Source: UMGS1696 sp045643285 | GTDB lineage: Bacteria > Bacillota > Clostridia > Oscillospirales > CAG-272 | DNA: 53,482 bases | Reading direction: 5' to 3' | NCBI GenBank assembly: GCA_045643285.1 | Contig: JAZUKN010000081.1 | Coordinates: forward strand, 1 to 53,482 | Shown: positions 30,847 to 38,297 of the stretch, one piece after another | Numbering within the stretch: position 1 is the stretch's first letter | Layout: each line of letters begins with the position of its first letter | The notes under the pieces: model-generated | Seen by the model: the letters and a program-made list of their open reading frames with translations, nothing else | Databases searched by the model: none | What the model was told of the DNA's origin: nothing | Translations under genes and position numbers: made by a program

Positions 30847-32211
30847 TCAGTCAATTCCGTTTTCCTTGAAAATCTTGATGTCTCTCATCTCTACTCTGTC
30901 GCGGGCGGCGTTTACGATAATTGCAAGATGTTCGGAATGGAACCAGCCGCATCCTCTGTCAAACTTGAGGATCTTCTTGTGACCGACGGTGAATCCCTGG
31001 AATACAGGCTCGCCCTCACCGCCGTTGAGAACGACGAAGTTTTCGATCCTCTGTCCTTTTGTGAGGTCTTCCATAAGCATTATCGAGCTGACCGGAGCTT
31101 TGTCGAAATACAGATCAAATCTGCACTGCGTTTCACTGATGTCCGTTCTCTCCATTCTGTAAGGAACGGAATTTTCTTCGGAGAATGTAGTCCTTATGAG
31201 ATCACCGAGCTCTTTAAGTCTCTGAATGTCGCGCGGATCAAATCTTCCGGATGGCATCGGAGGAACGTTGAGGTTGAACGATGTATTTGCGCCACAGGAA
31301 TTGAGGTATGTGTTGAACAGTCTCTCAAGGCTGTGCGGTTCTTGATTCGTGTGATAGAACCAGCTCGGTCTGATCGACATATCAATTTCAGCACCGGCGA
31401 AAACAAGTCCTTCGGAATACATGATGTTGTGTATCTCGCCGAGGTTGTCGTCGTAGTTCTGGATAGCGGAAAGATCGCCTTTCATCGGTCCGGGTTCGGT
31501 CTGTATCGGGCAGTGATAGCAGAGCTCGTGCGGTACTACAGCCCATTCGCCGCGTCTCGCATGACCGCCTTCGTTACCGCACCAACGAACGTCCGGTCCG
31601 TGGTCGTTGAATATAGCGGCGTTCGGCTGATATTTGCGGATAAGAGAGATGTATCTGTCGAAGTCGTACACCTGCTTCTTTCCGTTCGGTCCCTCGAAGC
31701 ACGCGCCGTCAAACCATACGAGGAACAAGTCGCCGTAGCCGGTGAGGAGTTCTTCAAGCTGATTGCAGTAGAAGTCGTTGTACTCGGGAGTGCCGTAATA
31801 CTTCGAGTTTCTGTCCCACGGAGAGAGATACACGCCGAACTTTATGCCTCCGCGACGGCAGGCGTCTGCACATTCCTTGACAACGTCGCCCTGACCGTTC
31901 TTCCAGTTTTTCGAGTTCTTGACGCAGTGTTCTGTATATTTTGACGGCCACAGGCAGAATCCGTCGTGATGCTTTGCGGTGAGGACTATTCCCTTCATTC
32001 CTGCCGCTTTTACTGCCTCAACCCACTCGTCGCAGTTGAGGTCGTAAGGATTGAAGAGCATTTCGTCTTCGTTGCCCTCACCGATGTCCGCGTCGATGAA
32101 TGTCGGCATTGTGAAGTGTACGAATGCGTAAAATTCGGTGTCGAACCAATCGAGCTGACGTTTTGTCGGCTTGACGTTGCCTGCCTGGCGTAAAAATTCT
32201 TTAAGTTCCAT
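30847..32211 (-). CDS. GH29 alpha-L-fucosidase, intracellular
   Basis: This 454-residue glycoside hydrolase of family 29 removes terminal alpha-L-fucose with retention. The N-terminal barrel contains FVHFTMPTF, LTAKHHDGFCLWPS (conserved substrate-binding His pair), VYLSPWDRN and the nucleophile strand LFLVWFDGA (Asp168). The length and layout (no obvious C-terminal carbohydrate module) suggest the short GH29-B-like group, which prefers alpha-1,3/1,4-linked fucose; this is inference. No signal peptide. It has its own promoter and stands apart from the GH95 gene. Confidence 0.94.
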   Translation of the reverse strand: MELKEFLRQAGNVKPTKRQLDWFDTEFYAFVHFTMPTFIDADIGEGNEDEMLFNPYDLNCDEWVEAVKAAGMKGIVLTAKHHDGFCLWPSKYTEHCVKNSKNWKNGQGDVVKECADACRRGGIKFGVYLSPWDRNSKYYGTPEYNDFYCNQLEELLTGYGDLFLVWFDGACFEGPNGKKQVYDFDRYISLIRKYQPNAAIFNDHGPDVRWCGNEGGHARRGEWAVVPHELCYHCPIQTEPGPMKGDLSAIQNYDDNLGEIHNIMYSEGLVFAGAEIDMSIRPSWFYHTNQEPHSLERLFNTYLNSCGANTSFNLNVPPMPSGRFDPRDIQRLKELGDLIRTTFSEENSVPYRMERTDISETQCRFDLYFDKAPVSSIMLMEDLTKGQRIENFVVLNGGEGEPVFQGFTVGHKKILKFDRGCGWFHSEHLAIIVNAARDRVEMRDIKIFKENGID

Positions 32212-32244
32212 AATAGTCTCCTTTACGGATATTTTTCTCTGACT

Positions 32245-32273
32245 ATTATATATGAAAACCGTCCGAAGGTCAA
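32245..32273 (-). promoter_or_regulatory. Promoter of the GH29 gene
   Basis: On the minus strand TTGACC (32268-32273), a 17-nt spacer and TATAAT (32245-32250) lie about 34 nt upstream of the ATG at 32211. Confidence 0.75.
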
Positions 32274-32283
32274 GCCTTTTACT

Positions 32284-33375
32284 TCATTTCGACTGTTTTT
32301 TCAGCCGATTTACAATACCTGTTATTACTTCATTTCTGTATTTTTCAAGTCGGTCAAAATCCATAGCGGATTTATATATTTCCTCCAGCGCAAAATGTGC
32401 CTCTGCCGCCTCCGCGAGCTTTACGAGTGCTGTTTCAAGACATTCCTTTTCGCACTTCCCTGCAAGACGCATTTCCCCTTTTAATGATTTTTCCTTACCT
32501 TCAAGGATAAATCTTGAAGTATTGATTTTTCTCTCCGAACTGTCACGGTATGATACAACGAAGCAAATGCCATATCTGTCAAGCGAAACCGAATTGACAG
32601 TTCTGCAAATCGGGAGGATCGAAACCGTATGAGATATTCGCTTCTCTTCAAGCTCAAGCCGTAATGTTTCCATAAACAACGGACCGAGCCCGGCTCTGTC
32701 TTCAACGGGAATTATCCTTTCATCCTTGCAGTTATCGGTGAAAAACGCGCCGCGCATTGTGAGTGCGTGAGAATAGTATTCTTTCGGCGAATAGTCATTA
32801 TCCTTTGTGATTTTATTTCCTCTGATGAAATTTAAGATATATTTCCGTGCTTTGTCTTCATTATATATTTTCTCTGATAACGTCCGACGGTCTTTCTCTA
32901 CTGCTTCCGCGGCTTTTATATATCTGTACGCCGAGGAATATGCGTTCCGCTTTCTTTCCGTTAATTCTACTATCTCTTTCCTGTTTTGTTCGAGAACTTT
33001 GGTGTTCCAGAACCCCGTCAAATCAATGATTTCAGACGACGCTCCCGGGTACATCATCTCTTTCGGATGCGGCGGAGTTCCGTCGAGAAGAGCAATTCGC
33101 CCGTCGAGGACAACGCAGTCGAGTGAATCGGGATCGGAGCCGCAGAGGAAGTATTCCGCCGAAAATCCGTTTTCTTCCGCCGATTCGGCAGTCTTTTTCA
33201 TGAATGTGCTTTTGCCGCACCCGGGACCGCCTTTGATGATATATACACGCTCAAGTTTGTTTTCGTCTGCTATTTCTGCGTATCGTCCGTCGAATCCGTT
33301 TCCCGTGTTAGCACCTGCAAAGAATGATTTTCTGTCGGTTTTAATCTTCTTAAATCCGTCGTAAACGCTGTACAT
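32284..33375 (-). CDS. PRK06851-like ATP-binding protein
   Basis: This 363-residue protein has one P-loop at residues 49-57 (GGPGCGKST), preceded by RVYIIK. Its segments SFFAGANTGNGF and PHPKEMMYPGASSEIIDL match the first half of the PRK06851 family of Firmicutes ATPases. Those typically have two P-loop halves. Here the second half begins around ED-RAGLGPLF but carries no recognisable P-loop. The ATG at 33375 is chosen because GGAGG lies 4 nt upstream. A longer in-frame reading lacks a ribosome site and overlaps the divergent gene's upstream region. Biological role unknown. Confidence 0.8.
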   Translation of the reverse strand: MYSVYDGFKKIKTDRKSFFAGANTGNGFDGRYAEIADENKLERVYIIKGGPGCGKSTFMKKTAESAEENGFSAEYFLCGSDPDSLDCVVLDGRIALLDGTPPHPKEMMYPGASSEIIDLTGFWNTKVLEQNRKEIVELTERKRNAYSSAYRYIKAAEAVEKDRRTLSEKIYNEDKARKYILNFIRGNKITKDNDYSPKEYYSHALTMRGAFFTDNCKDERIIPVEDRAGLGPLFMETLRLELEEKRISHTVSILPICRTVNSVSLDRYGICFVVSYRDSSERKINTSRFILEGKEKSLKGEMRLAGKCEKECLETALVKLAEAAEAHFALEEIYKSAMDFDRLEKYRNEVITGIVNRLKKQSK

Positions 33376-33513
33376 AATGCCTCCGCTCTGTTTCAGTGCT
33401 TTTTTCAGATTATGCAGGTAATTGAAAATCGCCACGGAAACCGTCATTTTTTCACCGACTTCCGAATAAGAATTAGCGAAAGACAAGTTATATTAACCGA
33501 AAGGATGATTTCC

Positions 33514-34782
33514 ATGAAAAAATGCTTTGCGCTGTCACTTATCCTTGTTCTGCTCATCTCAGCCGTACCTGTTTCTGCCGCATATACTGGAGGAATGCTC
33601 TCCCCTGCACTTGCAGTCATTTCGGAGGAATACAATATGGTAAAATCCGGACTGATCTCCGGTGATATCGTGTTTACTGAAGAGGATTTCACAAAAGCTG
33701 TCGGAGCGGAGATCGATTCGATCACCGTTACTTCACTGCCGCTTTCATCAGACGGTGTACTGATGTACAACGGATGCGAGGTCGTCGCAAATCAGACAAT
33801 TTCGTCGGGCGGGCTCTCTTCTCTCAAGTTCGTACCGAGAGGGGACACAAAAACAGGCTCATTCCGCTTCAAAGCGTGCGGAGAATACACGACGGAGTGC
33901 ATTCTTCGATACACCGACACCGTCAATCTTGCGCCATCTGCCGCTCTATCGGAAGATGATATAGCAGTATGGACGCAGTGCGACATAACATACTGCGGAA
34001 ATCTTGCCGGAAGCGATCCCGAAGGAGACGGAATAACGTTTGAAATAGTAAAACAGCCTGAAAAAGGCGTCGTCAATCTGAACGATAAAATCGGCGGCGG
34101 TTACACTTACACTCCGTGCGACGGAATGACCGGCAAAGACACATTCACATACGTTGTGCGCGACGAATGGGGGCATTATTCCGATGAAGCTACGGTCATC
34201 GTAACGGTAGACAAAGCGGCTTGCGAGCTTGTTTTTGCCGACATGGACGGACACTGGGCGCACAATGCGGCTCTTGTCATGGCATCTGAAAACGCGATGA
34301 ATCTACGTTCTGACGGAGATATAATATACTTTGATGCTGATGAAATGATAACACGCGAGGAATTCGTTGTCGCTGTGATGAAGATACTCGGAGCAGGTGA
34401 AATCGAGCCTAAAGCGACGTTTTTTGCAGACAACGATGAAATAACTGAATCGGCGAGCGGATACATCTCCCGTGCATATTCGCTTGATATAATCAACGGA
34501 ATAGAAAAAGACGGGAAAATGTATTTTGAGCCGACAGGAACGATCTCAAGAGCTGATGCGGCTGTTGTGCTCAATAAAATAATCGGTATCGACGAGCCTG
34601 ACACTTATCCGGTGTTTGCCGACGGTGACTCCGTTCCCGTTTATGCACGCGGTTCACTGTATGCTCTTTCCGCAAACGGAATATTCCACGGAAACGGAGA
34701 GGGGTTCATTTCGCCGAATTCTTCACTCAGCAGAGGTGAAGCGGCACAAATCCTTCTTAATGTTCTGAAATTATACCGATAA
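33514..34782 (+). CDS. Secreted S-layer-homology (SLH) protein with Ig-like domain
   Basis: This 422-residue exported protein has a signal peptide at residues 1-23 (MKKCFALSLILVLLISAVPVSA). It has an N-terminal unknown region (about 24-150) and an Ig/cadherin-like segment ending DTFTYVVRDEWGH. Three SLH repeats sit at the C-terminus (about 235-290, 300-350, 360-420), each beginning FAD and carrying RXEF/RADA/RGEA motifs. SLH domains anchor proteins to pyruvylated cell-wall polymer, so this is a surface protein. The ATG is chosen for AAAGGATGA 6 nt upstream and the signal peptide. The 49-residue Asn-rich ORF follows within 80 nt. Confidence 0.92.
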   Translation: MKKCFALSLILVLLISAVPVSAAYTGGMLSPALAVISEEYNMVKSGLISGDIVFTEEDFTKAVGAEIDSITVTSLPLSSDGVLMYNGCEVVANQTISSGGLSSLKFVPRGDTKTGSFRFKACGEYTTECILRYTDTVNLAPSAALSEDDIAVWTQCDITYCGNLAGSDPEGDGITFEIVKQPEKGVVNLNDKIGGGYTYTPCDGMTGKDTFTYVVRDEWGHYSDEATVIVTVDKAACELVFADMDGHWAHNAALVMASENAMNLRSDGDIIYFDADEMITREEFVVAVMKILGAGEIEPKATFFADNDEITESASGYISRAYSLDIINGIEKDGKMYFEPTGTISRADAAVVLNKIIGIDEPDTYPVFADGDSVPVYARGSLYALSANGIFHGNGEGFISPNSSLSRGEAAQILLNVLKLYR

Positions 34783-34860
34783 TTTGTGTGAATAAAACAA
34801 AAATAATCGCCGATAATATATCTGTACCCCACAAAAGTGAAAATAAACGGAGATATAAAA

Positions 34861-35010
34861 ATGGATAATCAGAACTGCAAGAAGAACAATCAGACAAACA
34901 ACAAGACGCAGAACCAGAATCAGAACAAGAATCAGAATAAGAATCAGAACAGATCTGAAAACAACAACAAGACTGAAAACAAGAACAACAATTATAACGA
35001 AAACGACTAA
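34861..35010 (+). CDS. 49-residue Asn/Gln/Lys-rich peptide
   Basis: This short ORF starts MDNQNCKKNN and consists of 22 Asn, 7 Gln and 7 Lys out of 49 residues, with repeated NQNKNQ-type words. CGGAGA lies 7-8 nt before the ATG, and a terminator pair follows at once. The composition recalls gamma-type spore proteins and other Asn-rich Firmicutes micropeptides, but the sequence matches none that I can name. It has one Cys (residue 6) and no hydrophobic segment. It sits just downstream of the SLH protein gene, from which it may be read. Confidence 0.7.
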   Translation: MDNQNCKKNNQTNNKTQNQNQNKNQNKNQNRSENNNKTENKNNNYNEND

Positions 35011-35013
35011 ATC

Positions 35014-35031
35014 CCCTCGTATAAAAAGGGG
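35014..35031 (+). terminator. Short hairpin after the Asn-rich ORF
   Basis: CCCCT and AGGGG form a small stem within 25 nt of the stop codon. It is weak and adjoins the stronger hairpin at 35037-35069. Confidence 0.45.
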
Positions 35032-35036
35032 TACAA

Positions 35037-35069
35037 AAAAGCCGTCACTCAGAAATGAGTACGGCTTTT
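35037..35069. terminator. Bidirectional terminator between the Asn-rich ORF and the AKR gene
   Basis: AAAAGCCGT (within 35037-35045) and ACGGCTTTT (within 35061-35069), extended by an inner ACTCA/TGAGT pairing, form a long stem with A and T runs on both sides. Confidence 0.85.
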
Positions 35070-35088
35070 TACATTTAGTATCGGAATT

Positions 35089-36117
35089 TCAGTTGATTTT
35101 TGTCTTGCCGGAAAGAACGTTTCTGTAGTCTTCGAGGTTTTTCTTCAGAAGCTCGGGAATATTCAGACCGTACGGACAGCGCGAGAGACAAGCACCGCAG
35201 TTTATGCAGTTCTCGATCTTTTCCATTTCAGCCTGCCATTTTTCACCGAGCCATGTGTCTGACGGCGCGCGGCGGATCATCTGAGCCATTCTCGCGCACT
35301 GGTTGATAACGATACCGACAGAACACGGCGAACAGTATCCGCAACCACGACAAAACTCTCCGATAAGCTCAAGCCTGTCTTTGTCGATAATTGCCTTTAT
35401 CTCGTCTGTCATAGTCGGTGTATCGTCAAAGAACGCGAGCCATTCGTCAAGCTCTTTTTCTTTCTGAATGCCCCAGATAGGCAGAACGTTATCAAACTGT
35501 GTCATAAACGCCATGCACGCTTTGGAATTTGTGAGCAGTCCTCCCGACAGCCCTTTCATGGCGATGAATCCCATGTCGGCTTTACGGCACGCCTCAACAA
35601 GCGCGAGATCTCTGTCAGACGCGAGATAGCAAAGGGGATATTGAAGTGTCTCGTAAAGTCCCGACGCGACGATCTCTTCGGCAACACCGATCTTGTGTGT
35701 CGTGATACCGATATGACGAATTAGTCCCTTTTCCTTTGCCTCGCAGAGGGCTTCGTACATTCCGGTACCGTCGCCCGGTCTGTAACACTGATCGACGCAG
35801 TGAAGCTGGTAGAGGTCAAGATAATCAGTGCGGAGATTTTTGAGTGTAGTATCAAGCTCTTCCCACAGCTTTTCAGGTGTGCGTGCGTGTGTCTTCGATG
35901 CGATATGAATTTTGTCTCTTATTCCGTCGAACGCCGCACCGAGCTTGACTTCGCTGTCAGTGTAGTCACGTGCTGTATCAAAGAATGTGAATCCGCCTTC
36001 GTATGCGCGTCTGAGGAGCTTTACGGCGTCTTCAAGCGGCACTCTCTGCACCGGAAGCGCACCGAACGCATTCTGCGGACTGGTGATACCTGTTTTTCCG
36101 AGTGTTATTGTTTTCAT
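35089..36117 (-). CDS. Aldo/keto reductase with C-terminal ferredoxin-type clusters
   Basis: This 342-residue protein has an N-terminal aldo/keto-reductase barrel (residues 1-240: TITLGKTGI, GFTFFDTARDY, DYLDLYQLH). A C-terminal Cys-rich part follows (CRGCGYCSPCSVGI and CINCGACLSRCPYGL) that should bind two [4Fe-4S] clusters. This fusion is frequent in Clostridia. Electrons could pass between NAD(P)H and ferredoxin-type partners; the substrate is unknown. It lies 9 nt downstream of the COG2509-type flavoprotein gene and is surely co-transcribed with it. Confidence 0.92.
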   Translation of the reverse strand: MKTITLGKTGITSPQNAFGALPVQRVPLEDAVKLLRRAYEGGFTFFDTARDYTDSEVKLGAAFDGIRDKIHIASKTHARTPEKLWEELDTTLKNLRTDYLDLYQLHCVDQCYRPGDGTGMYEALCEAKEKGLIRHIGITTHKIGVAEEIVASGLYETLQYPLCYLASDRDLALVEACRKADMGFIAMKGLSGGLLTNSKACMAFMTQFDNVLPIWGIQKEKELDEWLAFFDDTPTMTDEIKAIIDKDRLELIGEFCRGCGYCSPCSVGIVINQCARMAQMIRRAPSDTWLGEKWQAEMEKIENCINCGACLSRCPYGLNIPELLKKNLEDYRNVLSGKTKIN

Positions 36118-36126
36118 AATTATACC

Positions 36127-37503
36127 TTATCCTTTCAGTGAAGATAAAATATGCCTTGCGACGTGGACTCCGCTTGCGGATGCGTGGGAAAGCGAATGTG
36201 TTACGCCGGAGCAGTCGCCGATAACATACAGTCCTTTATGCTTTGTTTCGAGATTGTCGTCTATCTCGACTTCCATATTATAGAATTTTACTTCAACGCC
36301 GTAAAGAAGTGTGTCGTCGTTCGCCGTTCCGGGTGCGATTTTGTCGAGCGCGTACACCATTTCGATGATCCCGTCGAGGATCCTCTTCGGGATAACGAGC
36401 GACAAGTCTCCCGGGGTAGCCGAAAGTGTCGGCGTGACGAAAGATTCTTCGATTCTCTGCTCAGTGCTGCGTCTGCCGCGTACAAGGTCGCCGAAGCGTT
36501 GTACGATGACACCTCCGCCGAGCATATTTGAGAGTCGCGCTATGCTCTCGCCATAACCGTTGGAATCACGGAACGGAAGCGAGAAGTGCTTTGATACGAG
36601 AAGCGCAAAGTTCGTGTTGTTCGTATGCTTGGACGGGTCTTCGTAGCTGTGACCGTTTACCGTGACGATGCCGTTAGTGTTTTCGTTTACGACAACGCCA
36701 TGCGGATTCATACAGAACGTGCGGACAAGGTCCTCAAATTTTTCTGTTCTGTACATGATCTTGCTTTCGTAAAGCTCGTCCGTGAGTTTAGAGAAAACTT
36801 CATACGGAAGCTCTACTCTGACGCCTATATCGACTCTGTTCGACAGTGTGGGTATATCAAGCTCCGAGCAGACGCTTTCCATCCATTTGCTTCCGCTTCT
36901 GCCGGCTGAAATGACGCATTTATCGCACTCAAATTCTCCGCCGTCTGTCTCGATCTTGTATCCGCCGTCCGTGAGTTTTATCGACTGCACGTCGGTGTTG
37001 AAATAAAAATCGACTTTATTCTTTAGTTCGTTGTAAAGATTCTCGAGAACGATGTAATTTATATCAGTTCCGAGGTGGCGTACCTGCGCGTCAAGCAGAT
37101 GCAGACCGTTTTCAAGGCACTGTTTTTTGATCTTTGTGTCGGCAGTTGAATAGAGCTTTGTTCCTTCGCCGCCGTGAGAAAGATTGATCTCGTCCACATA
37201 TCGCATCAGCTCAAGTGCTTTTGTTTTGCCGATATGCTCGTAAAGCGTACCGCCGAACTGGTTCGTTATATTATATTTTCCGTCTGAGAATGCACCTGCG
37301 CCGCCGAAACCGCTCATTATTGAACAAGTTTTGCATTTAATACAGGACTTTATCTTATCTCCGTCGATCGGACATTTTCTTTTTTCAAGCGGATAACCGC
37401 GTTCAAATACTGCTATTTTAAGGGTGGGATCGTTATTCGACAGCTCGTAAGCCGCAAAAATTCCGCCGGGACCTGCGCCGATGACGGATACATCGTATTT
37501 CAT
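36127..37503 (-). CDS. FAD-dependent oxidoreductase (COG2509 type)
   Basis: This 458-residue flavoprotein has the dinucleotide fold VIGAGPGGIFAAYEL at the N-terminus and then a Cys-rich loop (CPIDGDK, CIKCKTCSIM) characteristic of the COG2509 dehydrogenase group. GGAGAFSDGKYN and a C-terminal GDCSGVTHSLSHAS FAD-contact segment follow. The Cys cluster may be a redox or metal site. Function is not established for this family. AGGAG lies 8 nt before the ATG. With the AKR-ferredoxin gene just downstream it forms a two-gene redox operon. Confidence 0.9.
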   Translation of the reverse strand: MKYDVSVIGAGPGGIFAAYELSNNDPTLKIAVFERGYPLEKRKCPIDGDKIKSCIKCKTCSIMSGFGGAGAFSDGKYNITNQFGGTLYEHIGKTKALELMRYVDEINLSHGGEGTKLYSTADTKIKKQCLENGLHLLDAQVRHLGTDINYIVLENLYNELKNKVDFYFNTDVQSIKLTDGGYKIETDGGEFECDKCVISAGRSGSKWMESVCSELDIPTLSNRVDIGVRVELPYEVFSKLTDELYESKIMYRTEKFEDLVRTFCMNPHGVVVNENTNGIVTVNGHSYEDPSKHTNNTNFALLVSKHFSLPFRDSNGYGESIARLSNMLGGGVIVQRFGDLVRGRRSTEQRIEESFVTPTLSATPGDLSLVIPKRILDGIIEMVYALDKIAPGTANDDTLLYGVEVKFYNMEVEIDDNLETKHKGLYVIGDCSGVTHSLSHASASGVHVARHILSSLKG

Positions 37504-37576
37504 GGTATTTGCTCCTGTGATATGATATTTGCGTACTTATTATACTACATCGTTCGTTTTGAGTCAAGCATAAAAA

Positions 37577-37602
37577 ACAGACCCACATGAATGCGGATCT
37601 GT
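37577..37602 (-). terminator. Terminator of the AP2-domain gene
   Basis: On the minus strand ACAGATCCGCAT and ATGTGGGTCTGT (G-U pairs) form a 12-bp stem followed by TTTTTT. Confidence 0.75.
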
Positions 37603-37612
37603 CATAATGTTT

Positions 37613-37987
37613 TCATTTGCTTTCTTCGACTTTTGCGTCCTTGAGAATTTCTTTGTATTTTTCGGGGAGAGAGTCGAATTTTCCCTCTTTCTTCATTTCT
37701 TCAACGAACTCGGCGAAATACTTCTTTTCGGCGTTCTGTCTTGCTTCGACTGCTTCCTCAAATGTATCGAAAATTCCGAGATAATTGTGCTTACCTCTGA
37801 AATTCAGCATAGCTCTCCACTTTTTTGCATTCTTGAGCCACACGACACCGCGCGCACCGCTTGAAGAGGAAGATGTCGGCTTCGGGTTGACCATTTTTGC
37901 GATCTGGGTACCGCCAATATAAATATTAGATTTACGCATAAGCGCAGCCTGCTGTTCGAATCTTTCCTTGTTGGAAATTTTTGCCAT
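37613..37987 (-). CDS. AP2/ERF-like DNA-binding domain protein
   Basis: This is a 124-residue protein. Residues about 42-95 (GARGVVWLKNAKKW, MLNFRGKHNYLGIFDT, EEAVEARQNAEKKYF) follow the AP2/ERF beta-sheet plus helix pattern known from plant factors and from phage or homing-endonuclease proteins. The rest is charged helix. Free-standing AP2 proteins in bacteria are poorly studied, and DNA binding is inferred. The ATG at 37987 is chosen since a TTG/ATG further up would span the leader. The upstream region has a ten-G tract at 37993-38002 in place of a normal ribosome site. Monocistronic, with its own promoter and terminator. Confidence 0.82.
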   Translation of the reverse strand: MAKISNKERFEQQAALMRKSNIYIGGTQIAKMVNPKPTSSSSSGARGVVWLKNAKKWRAMLNFRGKHNYLGIFDTFEEAVEARQNAEKKYFAEFVEEMKKEGKFDSLPEKYKEILKDAKVEESK

Positions 37988-37992
37988 AAGTA

Positions 37993-38020
37993 CCCCCCCC
38001 CCGCAAAATTTTCGCGGAGT
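37993..38020 (-). promoter_or_regulatory. Ten-G tract and hairpin in the AP2 leader
   Basis: On the minus strand a run of ten G (37993-38002) lies 5 nt upstream of the ATG and could act as the Shine-Dalgarno sequence. Just upstream, CCGC and GCGG around an AAAATTTT core form a small hairpin. Homopolymer slippage would change spacing or pairing. Confidence 0.6.
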
Positions 38021-38078
38021 ACATTTTTCAGAAATTTGTCGTAGTTTCTTAAATAATAAATTGTATTGTTTTAACATA

Positions 38079-38107
38079 ATTTTATCATAAATTAACCATT
38101 TTGTCAA
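38079..38107 (-). promoter_or_regulatory. Promoter of the AP2-domain gene
   Basis: On the minus strand TTGACA (38102-38107), a 17-nt spacer and TAAAAT (38079-38084) give a start about 85 nt upstream of the ATG. The rest of 37988-38297 is A/T-rich, with this promoter and the uxaB promoter back to back and nothing else visible. Confidence 0.75.
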
Positions 38108-38196
38108 TACTTTTGAAAAGAATTTTTTAACTTTTTAGAAAAAATTTAGAAATATACTTTTACGTATTTCATTATATTATTTTTTCCTTGAATTAT

Positions 38197-38225
38197 TTGA
38201 CAACTTGACATATTTGTACTATAAT
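38197..38225 (+). promoter_or_regulatory. Perfect-consensus promoter of the uxaB-uxaC-GH3 operon
   Basis: TTGACA (38197-38202), a 17-nt spacer and TATAAT (38220-38225) lie about 70 nt before the ATG at 38298. A second TTGACA at 38205-38210 overlaps the spacer. Confidence 0.85.
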
Positions 38226-38297
38226 ATAAAATAACTTGACAAAAGAAATCGCGTCAAAATTCATACGGCAAATACCGTTATAACGGAGCAAAAATCA

